In this document: positions 25,772 to 34,367 of the stretch, in pieces
How the letters are laid out: each line of letters starts with the position of its first letter
Numbering within the stretch: position 1 is the first letter of the stretch
Source: an uncultured Chitinophagaceae bacterium
GTDB lineage: Bacteria; Bacteroidota; Bacteroidia; Chitinophagales; Chitinophagaceae
Direction of reading: 5' to 3'
Assembly: GCA_937958995.1 (NCBI GenBank)
Contig: CALGAP010000004.1
Coordinates: 204,548 to 268,547, forward strand
Length of the DNA stretch: 64,000 nt
The notes under the pieces: model-generated
Database searches by the model: none
What the model saw: only the letters and a program-made list of their open reading frames with translations
Told to the model about the DNA's origin: nothing
Position numbers and translations under genes: made by a program

Positions 25772-28700
25772 TTGAAGTGGATCGTTGTAAATACCGCCTG
25801 TGTATTGTCGCTGGTTTTCTATTCCGCGACCGGGCAATCCATTCTCTTCTCACACCTCAATACTTCCCACGGGCTGTCTGATAATTACGCCCGCAGCATC
25901 ACCATTGACAACAATGGATTTCTATGGATAGGCACAGCAGTGGGCCTTAATGTGTATGATGGTTATAATGTTACGGTGTATAACAGCGAACGCTGTCCCA
26001 CGCTGGCCGACAACAATATTATCCACCTGCATTGCGACAGCCGCAACCGCGTCTGGATCGGTACTCCGCGCGGCGCCTCGTGGGTGGATGACCGCCGCAA
26101 TTTTCACCGCATTATTATCCGCGACACGAATACTGTGTTTAATTGCCATTCCATTTTTGAAACCACCTCATTCGGCCCGGTACTATTTACAGACAAAGGC
26201 CAATACTATTTCGACAGCACGAAAAGCAAATGGCTGGAGCTGGAATGGATACCAGGGGAATTGCGCAGCACTTTCCTGGACGCTGAGCCCTTTTCGGAAA
26301 ACAAGGTCATCTTTACCATGTTCGACAAAGTGCTGATACTGGATTACGGTACGCAGCAGATTATTTACCGGCAAAACTTCGAACGCCCGGTGAGCGCCTG
26401 CCCGGTGAATGACCAGGAAATTGCCATAGGTATTCAAACGGGCCGCGTGATGGTGATTAACCTGGTTTCGGGAAAAATAGTGAGGGAATACCAGCTGTCG
26501 AATCAGCTGAACGATCTTAACATCAATACCAACCTGAGCGAAGTACGCCGCGCTGCCAACGGCGATCTGCTGGTGGCCACCGATAAGGCGGGATTGATTA
26601 CCATTAGCCAGGACGGAACCATTACGCGTCATACGCACGATCCCATTAACCCGGGAACAATCTCTGCCAACAATACTTACCGGGCATTTGCGGGCAAGCA
26701 TGGCGAAGTGGTGGTGGGCACTTATACCAGCGGTGCCAATATGGGTAACGTATATAACAGGCCCGCGGGTTACACGCGCATATTTAAAGACCGGTACGGC
26801 AATCTTTTCGACAATTACCTCAATGATATTACGGAGGATAAAGACGGCATTTTCTGGATTGGCGCGTACGACCGGCTGATTCGTTGGGACAGAAAGACGA
26901 ACCAGGCGGCCTATTATTTCTATTACTACAATGGTCCCGAAGGACTGCGCACACTGGAAGTGCGCACCGCCGCTGTTGCCGGCAAAGACCGCCTCATTGT
27001 AAGCGTGCTGGGCGATGGACTGGCCATAATGGATAAACGCACCGGGCAGTTTCAGAAAATGAAAGTGGATACTTCGCAAGGCATTGCGGTGCGCTCGTCA
27101 TGGGTGTATGACCTCACCACCTTCAGCGATGGAAAGATATGGGCAAGTTCCAATGGCGGCCTATATTCCATCGATCCCATTACCCTGAAAACTAACGGCT
27201 ACCGCGATCACCCGGTGTTGAAACAGATATACGGCAAGCGCGTGCTTACATTATACGAAGACCGCCGCAAACGCATATGGATCGGATCAGGTTTCAACGG
27301 ACTATACTGCTACGATCCTGAAAAGGAAACGCTTGTTCAATATACCGAGCAAGATGGCATTACCTCCGCAGCCATTTATTCTATTGCAGAAGATAAGCAC
27401 GGAAATATTTATGTGGCTACGCCGGGCGGTTTTAATATCATTAATGTGGATGGCGCCATTCAAAAATTTACCCGCAACAATGGACTTCGTTACGACCGCT
27501 GCGCCAGCCTGGTAGCTGACGATGCGGGCAACATCTGGATTGCAAATAATAAATGCCTGATCAAGTATAACCCGGACAACAAACACTGGCAATTTTTTGA
27601 AGATAATGCGGGATTGAGCATCGAAGGATTTCGCGTGTCGGGTGTAGAGAAAGCGACAAATGGCGAATTGTTGTTTGCGAGCCAGAGCGGCATCAATTAT
27701 TTTTTCCCTCATCAACTGGTCGTCACTCCCTTGCAACTGCAGGTAAGTGTGTATGGTATGGATGTAATAGACACGTCCTTCCGCTTTACTACAGACAGAT
27801 ATTTTGCGGTGCCTTTTGCCAAGAATGATGTCAGCTTTCATTTTACCGCTATTGATTTGAGCAGCAGCCGTGAAATTCTTTATCAATACAAGCTGGAAGG
27901 ATACGACAAGGAATGGCATACCGCCACCGGCACGCGCGAGGCGCACTACACCTGGCTGGGCGCAGGCAATTATACTTTCTTAGTGCGTGCAGGAGTAGAT
28001 GGTGTGAATTGGGTAAATAGCAATAATGTGGTGAATGTGCGCATTATTCCACCCATCTGGCAACGGTGGTGGGCCATAGCCGGCACGGCACTGATATTAG
28101 GCGGTCTGGCCTATTGGTATATACAAAGCAGGAACCGCAAAGCGGCCTTGCAGAGAGAACAACTGGAAACCGAGCAGGCGATTAATTATTTCGCCAGCAG
28201 TATGTACGAGCAACAGAAGGTGGAAAATATTTTATGGGATGTGGCTCGCAACTGTATCGGCCGATTGCGTTTTGAAGACTGCGTGATATATTTAATTGAC
28301 GAAGAAAGAAATGTGCTGGTGCAAAAAGCAGCGCATGGCCCGAAGAGTCCTGTGAGTTTTGAAATACAAGATCCGATTGAAATACCAGTGGGCAAGGGTA
28401 TTGTAGGATCAGTAGCGGCCACCGGCAAAGCCGAGATCATCAAAGACACTTCAAAAGAACCGCGCTATATCGTTGATGATCGCATTCGCTATTCTGAAAT
28501 TACCGTGCCCATGATTTCTGACGGAAAAGTGTTAGGCGTGATTGACTGCGAACATAGCCGCAAAAATTTTTTCACCACCAAACATCTTTCCATATTAACC
28601 ACCATCGCATCGCTTTGCGCCAACAAAATTGTGCGTGCCCGTGCAGAAGAAGAGAAAGAACAGGCGATGATGACGCTGATGGAAACGCGGCAGAAGATGG

Positions 28701-29335
28701 CCGAAGTAGAAATGCAGGCTCTGCGCGCGCAAATGAACCCGCATTTTATTTTTAACTGTCTGAATAGTATTAACCGCTACATCGTTAAAAGCGACCAGGT
28801 AACGGCTTCATTATACCTTACAAAATTTGCCAAGCTGATCAGGTTGATTCTCGACAATTCAAACAGCAAAAATGTTATTCTCAGCAACGAGCTGGAAGCA
28901 TTGAAGCTGTACATTGATATGGAAGCACTGCGCTTTGATAAGAAGTTCAGTTATGAAATTATTCTCGACGAAGGTGTGCCGGCAGATAGCATTGAATTGC
29001 CCCCGCTGATCATTCAGCCTTATGTAGAAAACGCCATCTGGCATGGTTTGCTGCATATGCAAACTGTAGGTCACCTGAAAATTCATATCAACCTGCCGCA
29101 CGAGAATATGTTGCAATGCGTGATTGAAGACAATGGAATAGGAAGGGAAAAAGCGCGCGAGCTCAAGAGTAAATCCGCTACGACCAAGAAATCATTGGGC
29201 ATGAAACTGACCGAAAACCGCTTGTCGCTGCTCAACCGTCATGCGCAGCTCAACGCGAGCGTGGAGATCATCGACCTGGTGAAGGAGGGAAATGAACCGG
29301 CGGGAACCAAGGTTATTTTGAATATTCCAATATAG
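25772..29335 (+). CDS. Propeller-domain sensor histidine kinase (GAF plus LytS-type kinase)
   Basis: This 1187-residue membrane sensor has a signal peptide, periplasmic two-component-regulator propeller repeats (about residues 25-640, recurrent units such as DNNGFLWIGTAVGLNVYDG), a Y_Y_Y domain (about 690-762), one membrane helix (WWAIAGTALILGGLAYWYI, about 764-783), a cytoplasmic GAF domain (about 800-955), and a LytS-type kinase with the phospho-acceptor His in MNPHFIFNCLNSINRY and N-box QPYVENAIWHGL. Unlike classical hybrid systems of this order it lacks a receiver and an AraC domain. The only possible start is TTG 25772, because a stop codon lies three codons upstream and the signal peptide begins there. 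The cognate LytTR regulator follows 18 bases later. The ligand may be an extracellular glycan or envelope signal. Confidence 0.9.
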   Translation: MKWIVVNTACVLSLVFYSATGQSILFSHLNTSHGLSDNYARSITIDNNGFLWIGTAVGLNVYDGYNVTVYNSERCPTLADNNIIHLHCDSRNRVWIGTPRGASWVDDRRNFHRIIIRDTNTVFNCHSIFETTSFGPVLFTDKGQYYFDSTKSKWLELEWIPGELRSTFLDAEPFSENKVIFTMFDKVLILDYGTQQIIYRQNFERPVSACPVNDQEIAIGIQTGRVMVINLVSGKIVREYQLSNQLNDLNINTNLSEVRRAANGDLLVATDKAGLITISQDGTITRHTHDPINPGTISANNTYRAFAGKHGEVVVGTYTSGANMGNVYNRPAGYTRIFKDRYGNLFDNYLNDITEDKDGIFWIGAYDRLIRWDRKTNQAAYYFYYYNGPEGLRTLEVRTAAVAGKDRLIVSVLGDGLAIMDKRTGQFQKMKVDTSQGIAVRSSWVYDLTTFSDGKIWASSNGGLYSIDPITLKTNGYRDHPVLKQIYGKRVLTLYEDRRKRIWIGSGFNGLYCYDPEKETLVQYTEQDGITSAAIYSIAEDKHGNIYVATPGGFNIINVDGAIQKFTRNNGLRYDRCASLVADDAGNIWIANNKCLIKYNPDNKHWQFFEDNAGLSIEGFRVSGVEKATNGELLFASQSGINYFFPHQLVVTPLQLQVSVYGMDVIDTSFRFTTDRYFAVPFAKNDVSFHFTAIDLSSSREILYQYKLEGYDKEWHTATGTREAHYTWLGAGNYTFLVRAGVDGVNWVNSNNVVNVRIIPPIWQRWWAIAGTALILGGLAYWYIQSRNRKAALQREQLETEQAINYFASSMYEQQKVENILWDVARNCIGRLRFEDCVIYLIDEERNVLVQKAAHGPKSPVSFEIQDPIEIPVGKGIVGSVAATGKAEIIKDTSKEPRYIVDDRIRYSEITVPMISDGKVLGVIDCEHSRKNFFTTKHLSILTTIASLCANKIVRARAEEEKEQAMMTLMETRQKMAEVEMQALRAQMNPHFIFNCLNSINRYIVKSDQVTASLYLTKFAKLIRLILDNSNSKNVILSNELEALKLYIDMEALRFDKKFSYEIILDEGVPADSIELPPLIIQPYVENAIWHGLLHMQTVGHLKIHINLPHENMLQCVIEDNGIGREKARELKSKSATTKKSLGMKLTENRLSLLNRHAQLNASVEIIDLVKEGNEPAGTKVILNIPI

Positions 29336-29353
29336 AAGCTAAACAACACGATT

Positions 29354-30103
29354 ATGATTAAATGCGTATTAATTGACGACGAAAGCAACAGCCTGGAGAT
29401 GATGGAATGGTTGCTGAAGACCTATTGCCCGCAGGTAAGCATTGAAGCGATGTGCAATTCGGGGGAGAAAGGAATTGAGGCCATCAACAAATACAAACCC
29501 GATGTGGTGTTCCTGGATATAGAAATGCCGCATATGAATGGCTTCGACATGCTGGAACAGATCGGCAAGCTATCTTTCGATGTAGTGTTTTGTACCGCCT
29601 ACGACCAGTTTGCCATTAAGGCATTCCGATACAGTGCGCTCAACTATTTGCTGAAACCAGTAGATCCCGACGATCTGAAAGAAACCGTGCGCCGCATTGA
29701 AGCAAAAAAATCAGTGCCCACGCGCGAGCAGATAGAACTGTTGTTGCAAAACGTAAAGAGCGCCAACCGCACTACCATTCCGCGCATTGCGCTTACCACC
29801 AACGACGGTATGATATTCGTGTCGACCGACGAAATTATTTACTGCGAAGCGGAGAGTAACTATACCAGCATCGTTTTGCAAGGAGGAAAAAAAATTATGG
29901 TGTCGAAAGTGCTGAAAGATATCGACGAAGCGCTGTCGGGTCCCGATTTTTTCCGCGTACACAACTCATACCTCATCAACCTCAATCACATCAAAAAATT
30001 CGTACGCGGCGAAGGAGGATATGTAGTAATGGATAATGATGCTACGATCAGTATTTCGCGATCGAGAAGGCAGGAGTTTATGGAGTTGTTTTCCAAGTTC
30101 TGA
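29354..30103 (+). CDS. LytTR-family response regulator
   Basis: This 249-residue regulator has a receiver domain with D8-D9, phospho-acceptor D55 (VVFLDIEMPHMNG) and K101 (LLKPVDPDD), followed by a LytTR DNA-binding domain from about residue 145 (ALTTNDGMIFVSTDEIIYCEAESNY). It is the output partner of the upstream GAF/propeller kinase and shares its transcript. A family B repeat word overlaps the stop codon and a hairpin terminator follows 30 bases on. The small secreted protein at 30458 is a candidate target. Confidence 0.93.
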   Translation: MIKCVLIDDESNSLEMMEWLLKTYCPQVSIEAMCNSGEKGIEAINKYKPDVVFLDIEMPHMNGFDMLEQIGKLSFDVVFCTAYDQFAIKAFRYSALNYLLKPVDPDDLKETVRRIEAKKSVPTREQIELLLQNVKSANRTTIPRIALTTNDGMIFVSTDEIIYCEAESNYTSIVLQGGKKIMVSKVLKDIDEALSGPDFFRVHNSYLINLNHIKKFVRGEGGYVVMDNDATISISRSRRQEFMELFSKF

Positions 30104-30133
30104 AGATTGAAGAAAGAACAGGGAAAGAGAAGC

Positions 30134-30158
30134 GCCCGCTTCAAAGAACGGGCTTTTT
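30134..30158 (+). terminator. Intrinsic terminator after the LytTR regulator
   Basis: GCCCG (30134-30138) pairs with CGGGC (30149-30153), the stem extends inward by TTC/GAA with one bulge, and five T residues follow. Confidence 0.75.
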
Positions 30159-30357
30159 ATACTGCCCCCCGCAAATAAGGGATAGTCTCAGGGTGTATGA
30201 AGCCAGGCAGCTTTTCCAAAATAGGGAGCAGCCTTTTCATTATGATCAATTCATACGCCCATAAACACAGTTCATACCTGTAATGCTTTCGCCGGCCAGG
30301 GAAGTTCAGAAATTTGCGGCGCCAATTACAACTTAGCGGCTTTGAAAAGAGGGATTG
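30157..30357 (-). pseudogene. Possible 3' remnant of an unknown gene
   Basis: On the minus strand a 66-codon open frame ends at 30157 and has protein-like composition in its last 50 residues (HYRYELCLWAYELIIMKRLL, then PILEKLPGFIHPETIPYLRG). No plausible start codon precedes it and the frame opens right after a stop. It may be the tail of a lost gene or chance. The stretch 30160-30457 holds nothing else I can support; the promoter of the next gene is not obvious. Confidence 0.2.
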
Positions 30358-30457
30358 TTAAAGAAAATTAAATTGGAAACACCCTGTAACATTTCCCCCT
30401 CATGCCTCGTCAAACTAAGTGTAGAAATAATCGGAATACACTATAAAAGTATTAGTC

Positions 30458-30907
30458 ATGAAAAACAAAATCGTATTATTCACCCTGATGCTGATGATGA
30501 GTTTCAGCACCAGTTTCGCCGGAACCAGTACCGGTGTTAATGACAGAATCGCCAACAGCTTTAAAAAAGACTTTGCTTCTGCTGAAGATGTTCGCTGGGA
30601 AAAGAGCAGCAACTTCATAAAAGCAACTTTCACCCTCAGCGGACAGGTAATGTTTGCCTACTACTCCGAACAGGGTAACCTGATTGCAGTAACCCGCAAC
30701 ATCACCAGCAGCCAGTTGCCCCTGTCCCTGATGACCGATCTGCGCAACAACTATCGCGGCCACTGGATTAGCGACCTCTTTGAAATAGCCGTAAATGGCG
30801 AAACCACCTACTACATCACCCTCGAAAACGGTGATTACTCGCTGGTTCTGAAGTCAACCGGCAGCGCAGGATGGGAAGTGTTTAAGAAAGAAAGAAAAGA
30901 AGATTAA
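30458..30907 (+). CDS. Small secreted protein, PepSY/BLIP-like pattern
   Basis: This 149-residue protein has a Sec signal peptide (MKNKIVLFTLMLMMSFSTSFAG) and a mature domain IANSFKKDFASAEDVRWEKS, FIKATFTLSGQVMFAYYSEQG and RNITSSQLPLSLMTDLRNNY. This is the usual layout of small periplasmic proteins of the PepSY-like/BLIP-like group. It shows the same F-x-K-x-(Y/D)-x-x-A-x-DV-x-W pattern as the protein at 18221. It follows a LytTR two-component pair in the same orientation. A perfect 12-bp hairpin starts 6 bases after its stop. Function unknown. Confidence 0.72.
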   Translation: MKNKIVLFTLMLMMSFSTSFAGTSTGVNDRIANSFKKDFASAEDVRWEKSSNFIKATFTLSGQVMFAYYSEQGNLIAVTRNITSSQLPLSLMTDLRNNYRGHWISDLFEIAVNGETTYYITLENGDYSLVLKSTGSAGWEVFKKERKED

Positions 30908-30912
30908 AGAAG

Positions 30913-30947
30913 GAACAGGGAAGGTGCAAACTTCTCCTTCCCTGTTC
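30913..30947 (+). terminator. Perfect 12-bp hairpin, family B repeat
   Basis: GAACAGGGAAGG (30913-30924) pairs perfectly with CCTTCCCTGTTC (30936-30947) across an 11-base loop. AGATT on the left and AATCTTC on the right extend the similarity to the other family B units. There is no clean T run, so termination is possible but not sure. Confidence 0.55.
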
Positions 30948-31019
30948 AATCTTCATCTTCAAATGGCATGAGATTCCCTGCTATCCACAAAGTTTACCTG
31001 TCCGTTTGCTCATTGCTTT

Positions 31020-31050
31020 TTGTCTTCCGCCAAAGGGGATATTAATTTTA
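31020..31050 (+). promoter_or_regulatory. Promoter of a candidate non-coding RNA or leader
   Basis: TTG (31020-31022), a 20-base spacer and TAATTTTA (31043-31050) match the Bacteroidota consensus with a single mismatch at the last base of the -7 box. Confidence 0.45.
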
Positions 31051-31056
31051 CATTGT

Positions 31057-31314
31057 TATCAGAAACAGTCATACGCAAACAACATAGGAACAGAAATCCG
31101 AAGTCTTACCAACAACTGGACACAATCAGAAAGCGCCCGATTGAAAACGACCATTAACAGAGTTTTGAGGTGCCGCCCGTAATGAGCTAATCGGGCGAGT
31201 CTTCCGTATCAGGGAGACTATCCGTATCAACAGTTTGAGGTTGAAAATGAATTCCCAGGGTGGTTTGAGGAATTTACTGCAGCCGTTCCGATTCAGAGCC
31301 GGAGCGGCTTTTTT
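31057..31314 (+). ncRNA. Candidate structured RNA (about 258 nt) or leader attenuator
   Basis: The unit runs from a promoter-like element to a strong terminator and holds no convincing reading frame. A 9-bp perfect stem joins CGCCCGATT (31134-31142) to AATCGGGCG (31189-31197). A second copy of CGCCCG (31174-31179) could pair with the same right arm across a 12-base loop, so the two stems exclude each other. GTTTGAGG-like words occur three times (near 31163, 31230 and 31263). It could be a free small RNA, or a leader controlling the small Cys-containing protein and metalloprotease genes downstream. I recognise no known RNA family. Confidence 0.4.
31281..31314 (+). terminator. Intrinsic terminator of the candidate RNA
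   Basis: AGCCGTTCCG (31281-31290) pairs with CGGAGCGGCT (31300-31309), with one G-U wobble and a 9-base loop, followed by six T residues. Confidence 0.85.
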
Positions 31315-31344
31315 ATTTAGGATTTTCGGATGTAGCTTTGCGGA

Positions 31345-31480
31345 GCAGGGATTTGAACACGGATGAATGGGATTGCACAAGTTACGCGGAACATTTCACC
31401 AAATTTGTGTAGTCTGCGACATCAGGGCAAATCCGCGATTAGCTTCCGTAGAATCCGTCTAATCAGTGAAATCTGTGATC
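31345..31480. repeat. Degenerate inverted repeat of the AATCCGT...GTGAAATCTGTGAT type
   Basis: The right part ends in AATCCGTCTAATCAGTGAAA followed by TCTGTGATC directly before the ATG at 31481. The left part (GATTTGAACACGGATGAATG, then GGATT) is an approximate reverse complement. Intergenic repeats of this wording occur in other Bacteroidota genomes as I recall. It sits in the leader of the following gene. Confidence 0.4.
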
Positions 31481-31699
31481 ATGAAAAAGTGGTGCAACAT
31501 CCTCGTATTGCTCCTTTTCTTTTCGGCACTTCCCGCCGGGCTGTCTGCGCAATGTTCCATCTGCACCAAAACGGCCCAGCAACTGGGTGAACAACCCGCC
31601 AAAGGCTTTAATTCCGGCATCATTTACCTGGCCCTCTGCCCATTCCTGATTGTGGGATATATCGGGTACCGCTGGTATAAGAACAATGGCGATAATTAG
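31481..31699 (+). CDS. Small envelope protein with CxxC motif and C-terminal helix
   Basis: This 72-residue protein has a signal peptide (MKKWCNILVLLLFFSALPAGLSA), a short mature stretch starting QCSICTKTAQQLGEQPAKG, and a C-terminal membrane helix (GIIYLALCPFLIVGYIGYRWY). Similar tiny proteins are widespread in Bacteroidota and their function is unknown to me. ATG 31481 is chosen over an in-frame GTG at 31466 because the signal peptide begins there. It lies 34 bases before the metalloprotease gene in the same orientation and may share its transcript. Confidence 0.7.
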   Translation: MKKWCNILVLLLFFSALPAGLSAQCSICTKTAQQLGEQPAKGFNSGIIYLALCPFLIVGYIGYRWYKNNGDN

Positions 31700-31733
31700 G
31701 TGATTTCTTTTATCTTGGTGGAAACTACACCGT

Positions 31734-34142
31734 ATGAGATTATGCTGGCTGCTATGCCTTTGCATCTGCTTTTCTGCCTCAGCCCAAAAACTCCCCACCA
31801 TTGAAGAAAAGACAAAGGACCTGAAGAAATACGAAGGCTTCCTCAATTTTTACTGGGATGAAAATGCCGGGAAAATCTGGATGGAAATCGACAAGTTCGA
31901 CCAGGAATTGCTATATGTGGTTTCGCTTCCCGGCGGACTGGGCAGTAACGACCTTGGTCTCGACCGCGGACTGCTGGGTCCCCGGCGTATTGTTAAATTT
32001 AGCAAGACCGGGCGCAAAATATTGCTGGTGCAACCCAATTACCGTTTCCGCGCTCTCAGCGATGACCCGCTGGAAAAGAGAGCGGTGGAAGAAAGTTTTG
32101 CCCAATCGGTTCTTTGGGGCTTTACTGCCGAAGCCGAATCGAGCGGCCGTGTGCTGGTAGATGCCACCGATTTCATAGTGCGCGATGCTATGCTGGCCGC
32201 TGTCGCCATTCGTAGCCAGCGGCAGGGAAATTTTGTGTTCGATAAATCGCGCTCGGCGGTCTATCTCCCGCGCACCAAAAATTTTCCCTTAAACACAGAA
32301 TTCGAAGCCACCGTTACACTCGTAAACAATGATGGTTCCGCAGGTGGCCTGGTAGGCTCAGTAACGCCATCCGGCGACGCCGTTACGCTGCGTATGCACC
32401 AGTCTTTTGTGCAGCTACCCGACGATGATTATAAGCCCCGCCTGGCCGATCCACGCAGTAGTTTTATCAGTACCACTTTTTCTGACTACAGCAGCCCCGT
32501 GTCGCATCCTATTGAAAAACAATATGTGCTCAGGCATCGCCTGAAAAAGAAAGACCCCACTGCGAAGCTTAGTGAGCCTGTAAAGCCAATTATATATTAC
32601 CTCGACAACGGCACGCCCGAGCCCATCCGCAGCGCTTTGCTCGAGGGCGCCTCGTGGTGGAACCAGGCCTTTGAGGCAGCCGGTTATAAGAATGCTTTCC
32701 AGGTTAAAATTCTGCCCGAAGATGCCGACCCCATGGATCTGCGTTACAACGTCATCAACTGGGTACACCGCTCCACGCGCGGCTGGAGCTATGGCAATTC
32801 GGTGGTCGATCCACGTACAGGCGAGATACTGAAAGGTCATGTTACCCTCGGCTCGCTGCGCGTGCGGCAAGATTACCTGATTGCACAGGGACTGCTGGCT
32901 CCCTTCGAAAAAGGCGAGCCCGCCGACGACAAGATGCTCAAACTGGCGCTGGAACGCCTGAAACAGCTCGCCGCTCATGAAATTGGTCACACGCTCGGGC
33001 TGATGCACAACTATGCCGCCAGCGTAAGTGACCGTGCCAGCGTGATGGATTACCCGCATCCGCTGGTGCGACTCAATCGCCGCGGCGAGATAGACCTCAG
33101 CAATGCTTACGACAATAAGATTGGCGAGTGGGACAAAGTGGCTATCACCTGGGGTTACCAGGACTTTCCTCCGGGCACTGACGAACAAAAAGCCCTCGAT
33201 AAAATTCTTACCGATGCGACTAAAAAAGGCCTTCAATTCATCTCCGACCGCGATGCGCGTTCGCCGGGCGGGCTGCATCCGCAAGCGCATCTCTGGGACA
33301 ATGGCAGCGATGCCGTGGCCGAGATGAACGAAGTATTGAAAGTGCGCGCCAGGGCCCTCGGCCAATTCGGTGAAAAAAATATCCGTCCGGGTATGCCCAT
33401 GGCTATGCTCGAAGATGTGTTGGTGCCGGTATACTTCTTCCACCGCTACCAGCTGGAAGCCGTTACCAAAATGGTCGGCGGTATGTACTATACCTACGCT
33501 CTCCGCGGCGACGGACAGGTGGTGACGCGCGCCCTTAGCAAAGAACAGCAACTGAAGGCCCTCCAGGCCATCATCAATGCCATAGATCCAAAACTGCTGG
33601 TTATTCCCGATAAGATTTCAAAGCTGATTCCTCCTCGTCCGGCAGGATACGCTTTCAGCCGCGAACTCTTCCGCAAACGTACAGGCCCTGCCTTCGACGC
33701 GCTCGCTCCTGCAGAGTCAGCCGTTGATATGCCATTCTCGTTCCTGTTTAACAGCGAGCGTCTGAACCGCATGGTGCAATATGAAGTAAGCGGAGGACTT
33801 GGCGTAGGCGAAATGATTCATCAACTTGTAAGCAACACCTGGCATGCGGCGCGCCGACAGGGTATGGAGAAGCTGATCCAGTTGCAGACCGAGCAGATTT
33901 TACTCACCTATCTGCTCGCAGTGTCGCAAGATGACAACGCTTCCTTCCAGGTGCGCGCCGTGGTAACAAAAGCCCTGGACGACCTGAAGAAATGGATCGA
34001 AGCAAAGAAAGCAGGCATAACCGACGCAGATTACCAGGGTCATTTGTTGCTGGCACTAGAGAGAATGAAATCTCCCGACAAGGCGAAAGCCACTCAGCAT
34101 AAGGAAGCTCCTCCCGGCGCGCCGATCGGTTGCGATTGGTAA
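31734..34142 (+). CDS. Secreted zinc-dependent metalloprotease (DUF5117/DUF5118-type)
   Basis: This 802-residue exported protease opens with a signal peptide (MRLCWLLCLCICFSASAQ). A DUF5118-like start (KDLKKYEGFLNFYWDENAG) and the DUF5117 domain follow, then a metzincin-type zinc site H415-E-x-x-H419-x-x-G-x-x-H425 in HEIGHTLGLMHN with the Met-turn in ASVMDYP. The C-terminal 300 residues (from about 500) are the usual alpha-helical extension. It should act in the periplasm or outside the cell on unknown peptides. It may be cotranscribed with the small Cys-containing protein upstream. A weak ATTAC/GTAAT hairpin and T run (34207-34237) follow the stop. Confidence 0.9.
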   Translation: MRLCWLLCLCICFSASAQKLPTIEEKTKDLKKYEGFLNFYWDENAGKIWMEIDKFDQELLYVVSLPGGLGSNDLGLDRGLLGPRRIVKFSKTGRKILLVQPNYRFRALSDDPLEKRAVEESFAQSVLWGFTAEAESSGRVLVDATDFIVRDAMLAAVAIRSQRQGNFVFDKSRSAVYLPRTKNFPLNTEFEATVTLVNNDGSAGGLVGSVTPSGDAVTLRMHQSFVQLPDDDYKPRLADPRSSFISTTFSDYSSPVSHPIEKQYVLRHRLKKKDPTAKLSEPVKPIIYYLDNGTPEPIRSALLEGASWWNQAFEAAGYKNAFQVKILPEDADPMDLRYNVINWVHRSTRGWSYGNSVVDPRTGEILKGHVTLGSLRVRQDYLIAQGLLAPFEKGEPADDKMLKLALERLKQLAAHEIGHTLGLMHNYAASVSDRASVMDYPHPLVRLNRRGEIDLSNAYDNKIGEWDKVAITWGYQDFPPGTDEQKALDKILTDATKKGLQFISDRDARSPGGLHPQAHLWDNGSDAVAEMNEVLKVRARALGQFGEKNIRPGMPMAMLEDVLVPVYFFHRYQLEAVTKMVGGMYYTYALRGDGQVVTRALSKEQQLKALQAIINAIDPKLLVIPDKISKLIPPRPAGYAFSRELFRKRTGPAFDALAPAESAVDMPFSFLFNSERLNRMVQYEVSGGLGVGEMIHQLVSNTWHAARRQGMEKLIQLQTEQILLTYLLAVSQDDNASFQVRAVVTKALDDLKKWIEAKKAGITDADYQGHLLLALERMKSPDKAKATQHKEAPPGAPIGCDW

Positions 34143-34206
34143 CGGACCTGCATTATTTCCCGCTCTGCAGCCTCCCGAAGAATTCTTCGCGATAAGAGGC
34201 GCTAAC

Positions 34207-34237
34207 ATTACTGCCACCGCCGTAATAATGTATTTTT
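34207..34237 (+). terminator. Weak intrinsic terminator candidate
   Basis: ATTAC (34207-34211) pairs with GTAAT (34222-34226) and a five-T run follows at 34233-34237. The stem is short. A CCGAAA-A-TTTCGG palindrome (34285-34297) just beyond it could be an operator for the next gene. Confidence 0.3.
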
Positions 34238-34367
34238 CATGAGCTAACATCTATGTATCAAAATTATGGTGGGCAGGGGGCGGCCCGAAAATTTCGGTAA
34301 ACATGCAATTTCCGGCGGTGCAATAAGGAAGACAGATTTTCTCTTGATTTATCTGTATTTTGCCGCC

